Source of the DNA: an uncultured Porphyromonadaceae bacterium
Lineage (GTDB): Bacteria; Bacteroidota; Bacteroidia; Bacteroidales; Muribaculaceae
Direction: 5' to 3'
DNA length: 24,618 nt
NCBI GenBank assembly: GCA_937892215.1
Contig: CALAVE010000060.1
Location: forward strand, 1-24,618
A model generated the notes under the pieces. That model was given only the letters and a program-made list of their open reading frames with translations, was not told the DNA's origin and made no database searches. A program made the position numbers and the translations under genes. Shown piece after piece: positions 1 to 6,911 of the stretch (the first letter of the stretch is position 1; each line of letters begins with the position of its first letter).

Positions 1-2
1 AC

Positions 3-92
3 CTCGAGACTTGGCTCAATGCGCCGTTCACGCCACCGCCTGAACAAGAAAATGAGGAGGAGGGGTATAAGCGGTTTTTCTCACTCTATTAA
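3..92 (+). CDS. 3' end of an unidentified protein (partial, 29 codons visible)
   Basis: Frame 3 is open from the window edge to a TAA at 90-92. The visible tail reads LETWLNAPFTPPPEQENEEE then GYKRFFSLY. The mix of a hydrophobic start, a proline/glutamate-rich linker and a basic-aromatic end looks like a real C-terminus. The other two forward frames either stop early or are arginine-rich and low quality. The product cannot be recognised from 29 residues. It converges on tatC, whose stop is 126 bases downstream on the opposite strand. Confidence 0.5.
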   Translation, partial: LETWLNAPFTPPPEQENEEEGYKRFFSLY

Positions 93-170
93 TTGCCGAT
101 TCTATAAGAACTAGACGTGACTCGCGTGATTTCTGACAAAAATATTTAGGACAATATTGGGAAAACAGAG

Positions 171-221
171 AAAAAAAGAGCCGACGGAAGGCATTAGTGA
201 GAGGGGTATCCCCTACCTCAC
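171..221 (-). terminator. Terminator downstream of tatC
   Basis: GTGAG at 197-201 pairs with CTCAC at 217-221, and inside it AGGGG (202-206) pairs with CCCCT (210-214) around a TAT loop, with a two-base bulge. The hairpin overlaps the tatC stop codon. Reading on along the minus strand there is a second short GC hairpin (180-192) and then a seven-T run (177-171). This fits an intrinsic terminator for the tatAC transcript. Confidence 0.6.
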
Positions 222-1021
222 GATTCGCGAGGGACGAGGATGGCGCTGAGTTCCCAGAGCAGGTAGATGGGAAGGAACACGATCATGAGCGTGAACGGGT
301 CGCCGGTGGGAGTGATGAAGGCGGCCAGCAACATGAGAGCCACCACGGCATGACGGCGATAGCGGCGGAAAAATTCGCGCTTTAGAACGCCCACATTACC
401 CAAGAGCCAGGCCACCAGGGGCAACTCGAACACAAGCCCCATGACAAAAATCAGCATCAGGAACGTGTCGATGTAACTATCGAGCGAAATCTGATTGGGC
501 ACCATGGAACTGACGTGATAGTCGGCGAGGAAACGAAGCGTAACCGGGAACACCACAAAATAGCCCACGGCAACGCCGAAAAAAAACATGATGTTCCCGA
601 TGAAGAAAGCCAAGCGGACGCCCTGTTTCTCATGCTCGTAGAGCGCAGGAGCGACGAAGGTCCAGAGCAGATAGAGCACAATGGGGAACGAAAGGACCAG
701 CGCCAGCCAGAAAGAGGTGGAAATGTGGATGAAGAACTGCGAGGCGAGTTGGATGTTGATGAGGTCAACGTGAAAGCCTTCGGTGGAGAACTGCGGGAGG
801 AACGGGAGCGCCTGCGTGACGTGCTCGAAAGCCCGGTAGAGGACAAAGTCGCCTTTGCAGGGAGCCATAATCACCGAGTCGAAGAGAGACGGCATTACAG
901 CAAACATTACGAGAGCCACGGTTACCACAACCACGGCAATGCGAATGAGAATCCCCCTCAGCACATCGAGGTGGTCCCAGAACGACATATCCTGCCCTCC
1001 GGCGTTATCCTGTGGGCTCAT
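218..1021 (-). CDS. tatC: Sec-independent protein translocase TatC
   Basis: Multi-spanning membrane core of the twin-arginine translocase, which binds signal peptides of folded export substrates and recruits TatA. The protein (267 residues from the chosen start) has the N-terminal FWDHLDVLR motif, the APALYEHEK loop (Glu131 matches the conserved E. coli Glu103), hydrophobic segments consistent with six helices, and the late ITPTGDPFTLM / LPIYLLWELS segment of the family. The loop after helix 1 is longer than in E. coli TatC. The ATG at 1021 is preferred; a TTG at 1036, directly abutting the tatA stop, is possible and would add five residues. Another ATG at 988, just before FWDHL, is also possible. 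The gene lies 15 bases after tatA and is surely cotranscribed. Oddity: the residue matching E. coli Glu15, part of the signal-peptide site, is Val20 here. Confidence 0.96.
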   Translation of the reverse strand: MSPQDNAGGQDMSFWDHLDVLRGILIRIAVVVVTVALVMFAVMPSLFDSVIMAPCKGDFVLYRAFEHVTQALPFLPQFSTEGFHVDLINIQLASQFFIHISTSFWLALVLSFPIVLYLLWTFVAPALYEHEKQGVRLAFFIGNIMFFFGVAVGYFVVFPVTLRFLADYHVSSMVPNQISLDSYIDTFLMLIFVMGLVFELPLVAWLLGNVGVLKREFFRRYRRHAVVALMLLAAFITPTGDPFTLMIVFLPIYLLWELSAILVPRES

Positions 1022-1036
1022 CAGCGTCAGCGCCAA

Positions 1037-1270
1037 TCAGGCGTTAGAGTCGTCGGTTTTCTTTTTTTCAGGTTCATCGAGGTCGGAAAGAGGTTTTTTG
1101 ATTTCATCCTCCACATCGGCCATACCTTCCTTAAAACTCCTGACGCCCTTTCCCAGGCCCTTCATGAGTTCGGGAATCTTCTTGCCGCCGAAAAGCAGCA
1201 AAACCACTACCACCAGCAGAATTATCTCTCCGGTGCCGAGGTTGCCTAAAAATAATGCTAATTTCGTCAT
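1037..1270 (-). CDS. tatA: Sec-independent protein translocase TatA/TatE family
   Basis: Small single-span membrane protein (77 residues) that assembles with TatC to form the protein-conducting part of the Tat system. One N-terminal hydrophobic helix (about residues 12-28) is followed by the diagnostic FGGKKIPEL hinge, an amphipathic helix (MKGLGKGVRSFKEG) and an acidic/lysine-rich tail, the standard TatA order. No separate tatB is seen, so this is probably a minimal TatA-TatC pair. A good promoter lies about 40 bases upstream (1311-1340). Confidence 0.95.
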   Translation of the reverse strand: MTKLALFLGNLGTGEIILLVVVVLLLFGGKKIPELMKGLGKGVRSFKEGMADVEDEIKKPLSDLDEPEKKKTDDSNA

Positions 1271-1310
1271 ATCGCTTAAATGAATTTATGTTCTGTGTGA
1301 GTGCCGACTA

Positions 1311-1340
1311 CAAAATTAATACTTTTTTTCGCAACCACAA
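1311..1340 (-). promoter_or_regulatory. Bacteroidetes-type promoter for tatAC
   Basis: On the minus strand a TTG (1340-1338) is followed after exactly 19 bases by TAATTTTG (1318-1311). This matches the Bacteroidetes primary-sigma -33/-7 pattern. The expected transcription start is near 1305, giving a leader of about 35 bases before the tatA ATG at 1270. Confidence 0.7.
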
Positions 1341-1393
1341 GAAAGAAATGCAACAATGGCGGCAAAAAGGCTAAATCGAGGAGTAGAAAATGG

Positions 1394-1454
1394 CATTGAC
1401 AAGGGGCGGCGGATGGAGTAATTTTGCAGCGAGAAACAGAGAGTTCATTGACAT
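1394..1454 (+). promoter_or_regulatory. Orphan promoter plus boxA-like leader cassette, copy 1
   Basis: TTG at 1396-1398, a 20-base spacer and TAATTTTG at 1419-1426 make a strong Bacteroidetes promoter pointing right. It is followed by GCAGCGAGAAA and then AGTTCATTGACAT (1442-1454), which resembles the boxA/leader element found before rRNA genes. No gene follows on this strand; the transcript would run antisense into the 3' end of the large binding protein. The same cassette recurs at 22516-22593. Confidence 0.5.
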
Positions 1455-1481
1455 GATGATTAGCGGTTAGCGGGTGCGGGG

Positions 1482-1592
1482 GGTAACCACGAATTAACGC
1501 GAAGGGACGCGGATTAAATTTTGGCGACAAAACGGGGAATAAGTGGGGTAATATGGCCTATGGGGCCATGGGGATTATGGGGGGAAGGTGGG
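1482..1592 (+). repeat. Composite intergenic repeat, copy 1 (GACGCGGATT module plus G-rich tail)
   Basis: The segment starts with AACCACGAATTAACGCGAAG and then GGACGCGGATTAAA, followed by a tail with G-runs at 1562-1565, 1570-1573, 1579-1584 and 1590-1592. Related modules occur in the same orientation at 6432-6826 and 14577-14766. Such CGAATTAACGCGAA-type intergenic repeats are familiar from Bacteroidales genomes. Confidence 0.6.
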
Positions 1593-1601
1593 TGGATGTG
1601 A

Positions 1602-1631
1602 CGAGGGGCAAGGTTTGTGCCTTGCCCCTCG
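1602..1631 (-). terminator. Strong hairpin after the large binding-protein gene
   Basis: CGAGGGGCAAGG (1602-1613) and CCTTGCCCCTCG (1620-1631) form a perfect 12-bp stem with a six-base loop, 90 bases after the minus-strand stop at 1722. There is no clear T-run on either side, so it may terminate or mainly protect the 3' end. It could also end the rightward transcript from the orphan promoter at 1394. Confidence 0.55.
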
Positions 1632-1721
1632 AATATCGGTAGGTTCGCTACGCTTCGGGAAGTTTGCCGCGATGCGTGCGAAACCTGTTTTCGGATTTAT
1701 TCGTCTAACCCATATCGGTGA

Positions 1722-4700
1722 TTAGCGGAGTTCCTTAGCGGTGTGAGTGGAGCCGTCGGTATAACGAGTCACCACGATGTTAACACCCTGGAACGGGCGA
1801 TCGCTTTCGTGTCCCATGAGGTCGATATACTTCACGCTCTCCACCTGGGCGGGCACAGCCTCCACGGCCTCAACCGAAGTGATGATAGAGCTCGAGCTCA
1901 GGTTAATGGGCGATACAGTGTAAGGCGAGCTGGTGACGTTGGTCTTGTAGAGGTAAGGATACTCACCGGAAACCTCGCCGTACTTGCGTCGAACGCCTGC
2001 ACCGCCGCCAGTCTCATCAGCCATACGGATGATGCCGGTGAACGAATATAACTGACCAGTCTGCAAAGAGGGCTCATCCTGGAGGTCCCACTGCACAGAG
2101 AAGCAGCCGTTCAGGTCGTAACCGTTGATGCTGTAGCGCTGTCCGTCCTGATAGTCGTACCAACCACTCGTGGGGATGTAGAACTTGTTGTTGCCGCCAT
2201 AAACAGCCCAGGATATTGTGGCATACTCATTAGGCTTAGGAGTTACAAAGAAGAATTCAGTCTCACGTCCATACTTGTCGGTACCCGTCTGGTTGCCGAG
2301 GAAGTTGCTGGTGACGTAGATGTTAGGATTCTCGTAGTAAGAATTAGCTGTCATAGTGCTATAAGCAGGCAGAGCGCTAAGCGCGAGGTGCATGGTGGGG
2401 TTCTTAGTATCAGTTAACTGTCCACGCACGTTACCGCCGGGGATCACATATCCCACATAATCCTGAAGCAGCGCCAGCTGAGCATCCTTGTCGGCTTTGA
2501 CATATCCCGGATAGAGAGTGGAAACAGTGAGTTTCACCCAGTTACTCTGGTCGTAACGGTCGGGGACAGCTGAAGCCGGCTGGTAGTTAGTCTTCATGTA
2601 ATCGACCTGACCGTCCTTTTGGATGGAGCGTTCCACATAAGAGGTGGTAGTGAAGTTGTTCTTGTCCTTGCAGTAGAGGGCTCCATAGAGGGTATGGCTA
2701 ACGCCATCGACAGTAACCACAGTTTCAGCATTCGGGTCGAAGTAAACGGCAATGAGGTCGTCCTCGACGGTGTAAACCGGTCCGTCCACGACACCGCTAT
2801 TAATGAGGCTTGCGAGAGAACTACCGAGAACGACAACGCCGGTGTAGTCATAGCAAGTACCGTTAGCATAAACGTTGTCGCTACTCTGTTCAGGACTCTT
2901 TGTAGTGGTTGATTCCGATTCAGCGGAAGCATAGTCGTGATTCCCACTGATGCCATTGTTGAAGAGGATACCATTAGGCATAGTGGTTATACCTGCAGCG
3001 GTGAGGTCCATACGCCAAACGCTGTAACCGTCGCTATCATAGCCCACTAATTCGCAAAGAGCGCCGGGATAAGTGGGGGCACCGGTATATGGAGACGGAG
3101 GTGTGAGCAGGTCGTGGTTCACACCGAACTCGTCGGTGTACCAAGCGTGGCAGAACACGTTCTCCCAACCGGGAGTGTTAACGAAATAGACGTAGAGGTG
3201 TCCTTCGATCATCACAGCCACGACAGGAGCCTCATGAGCGGCAGCCTCATAGTAGTCGCGGGTGTAGTCGTCGAGCGTAGTGCTGTTATCCGGCCAAGTG
3301 AGATAGATTTCTCCGGACTTACGCCAGTTGATGTCAGTCATGTCGGCGTTGGTGTCATCGCTCTTGTTGTAAGAGTAAGAGCCACGAGTGAACCAGAAGT
3401 CGGTCATAGGCTTGTTAAGTTCCCAAGTCCACCACACACGTCCATCGGCGGTGGTATCGTTAGGAGCGTTAGGCGCGCCAAGATAGACTTCGAGACGATT
3501 AGTAGCGATTTCGGTACGCGATGGACGGTCAACGTGAATCTCTTGTTCATCGGGAGCGGGAGTACGCTCCTTATCATAAGCCCAGATTAGAGGATTAGTG
3601 ACATTAGAAGTCTGCTCGAGATGCACATACATCTTTCCGTCGAGCACCTCAGCCATTTTGAAGAGCGTGACAGTATTGAGCGACGGATTCACCACTACGC
3701 GGTAAGTTCCGGCGGTACCGGTACCCATTGTAAAGTTCTTAGTGCTACCGGCGAGCATGGCGTCGGTCATAGTGGTACCAATCATATCGGCATTGACAAT
3801 CCATTGATCATCTGTGGCATTGGAGCCCAATCGCTTGTCGGCAATAGAACTCCAGTCACCCGAAGTGGCACTAAGTTCGGTTGCGAACTGGAAGGTGCTT
3901 CCATCAGAGAGAGCGACGTCGGAAAGGATATAACTGTAACCGTCGTGCGTAATCATGCTCACACCATTGCTGGGATCCCAATGGTCGCCGTAGAACATAT
4001 AGAGCGTGCCATAACGACGCTTAATGGTAACAGTACGTGCGTTGAGGTCCACAGTGATGTCGTAGCGAGCCGACTCGCCCATCTTGAATGACTTGTCGTC
4101 GCCGCGCCACTGCTGCAAGGCAAGCGCCTGCGGATTGTCGTGGTCGGTCATTTCGCTAGTCACCACCCAAAGGTCGTCGTTGGCCATAGAAGTGAGGCGA
4201 TACTGCTGGAGAGTGGTCCAGTCATCGTCGGTTGCTCCCAGAGCGGTGGCGAATGCGAAAGTAGCGCCAGCCACAATCTGCACGTTGTTCAAGACGAACA
4301 CGGTGTTGTCGGCGTTAGGAGTCATCTTCATACCCATGTTAGCGACCCAGGGGTTACCCCCCACCTGACCGATGACGTACATGTCACCGGTGAGGTTGAT
4401 GGGATGAGTATCGACCAAGGAGGCAAGGACCTCGTTAGTAGAGGGGTTGTAAGTAACTTTCAGTTTATATCCTTTGGGGACGGTGATGTTGACGTTATTG
4501 TTGACACCTTCAGGATAGGACACATCCCAAGAGCAGTTCACAGCCACCTTGAGAGCCACGCTCTGGTTGGCGGTTGTTTCATCGGAAATCCATTCGTAGA
4601 GCCCTGTGGTGCTATTGAGCGTCATTTCAGCGTCGGGGTTCAGCGTCTGCCAAGTGGATGAACCGCCGAAGATGTCGGTGGGTTCTCCGACCACGGTGTA

Positions 4701-6284
4701 AACATTCGGTCCGCTGGTGGTGGCGCTGACAGAGTTATCACTGGAGTCGAAAGTAACAGTGAGCGTGTGCCCAGCGGGAACGGTGATTTGGTAGTTATCG
4801 GCAGGATAAGCCGCTACGTTGAAATCATGGTTTTTCGCCACCTTAAACTCAACCACCTGCGAAGTGGAAGCCGCGGAAGATGTCCAAGTGTAGGTGCCAT
4901 CACCATTGTCGGTCATGTCGTTGGCGGTAAGAGTTGCATCCCAAGCGGTTCCGAACAAGTCGGTGCTGGAGCCGGCCACGGTGTAGGTGACCGGGGTCAT
5001 GTCGGTGAGGACATAATTCACAGCATCATTAGTCGGATTATACGTGATTGTGATTGAGTGATTGGCCGGGATAGTGACTTCGATGTTGCTTGATGGGTAG
5101 GCGGTGGCCCAAGTTCCGTTTTTCACCACCTTGAACTGGAGTCCAGAAACTTCGGAGGCTACCGGGCCGTAGGACCAAGTGTAGAGACCATCGCTGAGAG
5201 TCATGGCACCTGCAGACTGGAATACGCTCCACTCCGCACCAAAAAGCGTGCTGTTATTACCAACCACGTGATAGACCGGAGTTCCGGTGGTGTAAGCGTT
5301 TACAGAGTTATCACTGGAGTCGAAAGTAACAGTGAGCGTGTGCCCGGCAGGAACACCAATTTCGTAGTCACTGGAGGGATAAGCATTATCCCAATTATTA
5401 TCAACAACGACCTTGAAAGTCACAGTCTCGCTTGAGTTGGCGGCCGCAGATGTCCAAGTGTAGGTGCCATCACCATTGTCGGTCATGTCGTTGGTAGAGT
5501 TGGAGGCGTCCCAGGTAGTTCCGAACAAGTCTGTGCTGGAGCCGGCGACGGTGTAGGTGTGGGTAATGGGTGTGTCTGATGCAAACCCTGTTACCGTAAG
5601 CTGGTGCGTATTAGCATTATAGGTGAACGAATAAGTTCCAGGCTGGAGATAGCAATTATTTCCTGATGATGACAAAGTAACAGTTGAATTAGAGCTTGTG
5701 ATTTCATTGGCATCATAGCCATACCAAGTTCCATTATCAATTATCTTGAATTTTGGTGTTGAACCTTCCCAAGACTGCTTCACCTCCAAAGTAACGTTGT
5801 TAAGAACATAGACCCCGTTGCTACTGTCGTAGGAGAACTTGTAATCGGCATTTTCACCCCATCCCGGGACTTCACCCGCAAGGTAGATGTTTCTGCTTCC
5901 CGGGGCGGCCACAGTCTTAATTACATTATACGAAGCATAATTAGAACCATTAGGGTACTCAATGTACAGTTCAGCATTATCCCCGAGGTCAGTGCTATTG
6001 ATATCACACTGGCTACCACCATTATTATTGTTTAAGATGGGATTCCCATTAGGAACATCAATCTTGTAATAAGTTGTTCCATCAACAACAGTGGATGTAA
6101 AGGATGAGGAGTTCAGTGTTTTCCCCGGCCAGTCACCAAGAGGATTTGCAGTTGGTGATGCGCCCCAGATGTACAATGCGGCACCACCTGGGTTACTGCT
6201 TTTAATATAAACCGTGGTAGCACTGGTGTGAAGTCCAGCGAGCAGGAACACCGCAGTTACTAAAAGATAAAATAGTTTTTTCAT
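1722..6284 (-). CDS. Large secreted multi-module carbohydrate-binding protein with C-terminal tag
   Basis: Starting at the ATG before KKLFYLLVTAVFLLAGLHTS (a Sec signal peptide) gives 1520 residues; an upstream ATG at 6317 would add 11 residues before it and is less likely. Residues about 20-120 resemble starch-binding module 26 (WGASPTANPLGDWPGK). Four tandem modules of about 92 residues follow (about 243-333, 337-427, 433-525, 528-624) with the pattern TVAGSSTDLFG, MTDNGDGTYTW, FKV, YP, VPAGHTLTVTF, like the X25-type domains of amylopullulanases. Next come two SusE/SusF-like modules (about 635-830) and another starch-binding-like module near the middle of the C-terminal half (NTPGWENVFCHAWY, PNGILFNNG). 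The last ~40 residues (VKYIDLMGHESDRPFQGVN and on) form a tag shared with the protein at 13779. No catalytic domain and no adjacent SusC/SusD were seen. Inferred role: surface or secreted binding of alpha-glucan-like polysaccharide. Confidence 0.85.
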   Translation of the reverse strand: MKKLFYLLVTAVFLLAGLHTSATTVYIKSSNPGGAALYIWGASPTANPLGDWPGKTLNSSSFTSTVVDGTTYYKIDVPNGNPILNNNNGGSQCDINSTDLGDNAELYIEYPNGSNYASYNVIKTVAAPGSRNIYLAGEVPGWGENADYKFSYDSSNGVYVLNNVTLEVKQSWEGSTPKFKIIDNGTWYGYDANEITSSNSTVTLSSSGNNCYLQPGTYSFTYNANTHQLTVTGFASDTPITHTYTVAGSSTDLFGTTWDASNSTNDMTDNGDGTYTWTSAAANSSETVTFKVVVDNNWDNAYPSSDYEIGVPAGHTLTVTFDSSDNSVNAYTTGTPVYHVVGNNSTLFGAEWSVFQSAGAMTLSDGLYTWSYGPVASEVSGLQFKVVKNGTWATAYPSSNIEVTIPANHSITITYNPTNDAVNYVLTDMTPVTYTVAGSSTDLFGTAWDATLTANDMTDNGDGTYTWTSSAASTSQVVEFKVAKNHDFNVAAYPADNYQITVPAGHTLTVTFDSSDNSVSATTSGPNVYTVVGEPTDIFGGSSTWQTLNPDAEMTLNSTTGLYEWISDETTANQSVALKVAVNCSWDVSYPEGVNNNVNITVPKGYKLKVTYNPSTNEVLASLVDTHPINLTGDMYVIGQVGGNPWVANMGMKMTPNADNTVFVLNNVQIVAGATFAFATALGATDDDWTTLQQYRLTSMANDDLWVVTSEMTDHDNPQALALQQWRGDDKSFKMGESARYDITVDLNARTVTIKRRYGTLYMFYGDHWDPSNGVSMITHDGYSYILSDVALSDGSTFQFATELSATSGDWSSIADKRLGSNATDDQWIVNADMIGTTMTDAMLAGSTKNFTMGTGTAGTYRVVVNPSLNTVTLFKMAEVLDGKMYVHLEQTSNVTNPLIWAYDKERTPAPDEQEIHVDRPSRTEIATNRLEVYLGAPNAPNDTTADGRVWWTWELNKPMTDFWFTRGSYSYNKSDDTNADMTDINWRKSGEIYLTWPDNSTTLDDYTRDYYEAAAHEAPVVAVMIEGHLYVYFVNTPGWENVFCHAWYTDEFGVNHDLLTPPSPYTGAPTYPGALCELVGYDSDGYSVWRMDLTAAGITTMPNGILFNNGISGNHDYASAESESTTTKSPEQSSDNVYANGTCYDYTGVVVLGSSLASLINSGVVDGPVYTVEDDLIAVYFDPNAETVVTVDGVSHTLYGALYCKDKNNFTTTSYVERSIQKDGQVDYMKTNYQPASAVPDRYDQSNWVKLTVSTLYPGYVKADKDAQLALLQDYVGYVIPGGNVRGQLTDTKNPTMHLALSALPAYSTMTANSYYENPNIYVTSNFLGNQTGTDKYGRETEFFFVTPKPNEYATISWAVYGGNNKFYIPTSGWYDYQDGQRYSINGYDLNGCFSVQWDLQDEPSLQTGQLYSFTGIIRMADETGGGAGVRRKYGEVSGEYPYLYKTNVTSSPYTVSPINLSSSSIITSVEAVEAVPAQVESVKYIDLMGHESDRPFQGVNIVVTRYTDGSTHTAKELR

Positions 6285-6383
6285 TTTGTGTTTATAGTTA
6301 ATGTTATTAATTTTCATTGGTTTAGCGTATTGGCTAAAAAGCGTGTAAAATTACATAAATACATTATTAAAAGGCACGTGGCA

Positions 6384-6413
6384 CAAATAATTTTAACAAT
6401 AATTTAAGTGCAA
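6384..6413 (-). promoter_or_regulatory. Probable promoter of the large binding-protein gene
   Basis: On the minus strand TTG (6413-6411) is followed after 19 bases by ATTATTTG (6391-6384), an imperfect TAnnTTTG. It would give an AT-rich leader of about 95 bases ending in AACTATAAACACAAA just before the ATG, which is typical of Bacteroidetes start regions. Confidence 0.4.
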
Positions 6414-6431
6414 ACGTTTACCTTGCGGAGG

Positions 6432-6826
6432 GGGAAGGTAACCGTGAAGGGACGCGGATTAGTTTTGTGGAGGGACAATGTGGATGGTGAAGTTCCTCAA
6501 TGTTGGGTAGAGTGATGATGCCCTTTCGGTCACCGTGCACCGCGCATATGTGCGACTTGCACTTCATCATCTCCACGAGCACTTCGAGGTTCGAGGCACT
6601 TTTCGCTATGATTCTTATGGACCAAGCTGCGTGCATCTCCGAAGCACTTGCATGGTCTTCGCACAAAGTCGGGTCCTCGACCCGCTCGACCACTCCGAGG
6701 CCGCTTGCCACGGTTGGGGGTGATAGGTCTTATAGGTCTTATGGGTCTTATAGGACTGATTGGGGTTATGGGACTTATGGGGGTGATAGGGTTGATATTG
6801 GATTGGGAATTGGGTGGGATTGGGGG
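6432..6826 (+). repeat. Composite intergenic repeat, copy 2, interrupted
   Basis: The module GTGAAGGGACGCGGATTAG (from about 6443) matches the copy at 1482. About 250 bases later a tract of imperfect 9-bp repeats of the form GGTCTTATA begins (6725-6790). It ends in GGG-AATT-GGG-T-GGG-ATT-GGGGG (6805-6826), which satisfies the usual G-quadruplex pattern. In the other two copies the two parts lie much closer together, so the intervening block here may be an insertion. Confidence 0.5.
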
Positions 6827-6834
6827 AGGTGTGC

Positions 6835-6865
6835 TTGTGAGATTGGAGAAGAATTATTATATTTG
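6835..6865 (+). promoter_or_regulatory. Promoter of the esterase/rhamnosidase pair
   Basis: TTG at 6835-6837, a 20-base spacer and TATATTTG at 6858-6865 match the Bacteroidetes promoter. The start would lie near 6872, about 40 bases before the ATG at 6912. The G-rich tract ends nine bases before the -33 element. Confidence 0.7.
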
Positions 6866-6911
6866 CAAAAAATAGGTCATGGCTTGTGACCTAAAGTGTT
6901 GCTAGATTTTT

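Larger units (their letters stand above)
1271..1721. other. Gene-free interval between tatA and the large binding protein
   Basis: No convincing gene was found on either strand; the only open frame of note (minus, 1276-1530) covers the tatA promoter and has no family features. The interval holds the tatA promoter, the orphan promoter/leader cassette (1394-1454), a dispersed repeat with a G-rich tail (1482-1592), and a perfect hairpin (1602-1631). Confidence 0.6.
6318..6911. other. Gene-free, repeat-rich interval before the esterase gene
   Basis: Open frames exist on both strands between 6418 and 6889, but none shows a family motif, signal peptide or sensible composition. The interval contains the probable promoter of the leftward gene, a degenerate copy of the dispersed repeat, about 230 bases of unrecognised higher-complexity sequence (6490-6718) that could be a decayed gene, a G-rich tandem tract and the esterase promoter. 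Confidence 0.5.

Noticed and set aside
515..1249. Long plus-strand open frame across tatC/tatA
   Set aside because: It is antisense to two clearly identified genes; its charged, His/Glu-rich composition is what the reverse of membrane-protein codons gives, and there is no motif.
1276..1530. 84-codon minus-strand open frame upstream of tatA
   Set aside because: It covers the tatA promoter, a dispersed repeat and the oppositely oriented cassette, and has no recognisable domain; it looks like chance.
6375..6380. CACGTG inverted repeat upstream of the large binding gene
   Set aside because: Six bases occur often by chance and no partner site or regulator was seen.
6500..6889. 129-codon plus-strand open frame in the gene-free interval
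   Set aside because: Its second half is translated from the G-rich tandem repeat (SYRSYGSYRTDWGYGTYGG), the first half has no family features, and it runs across the esterase promoter.
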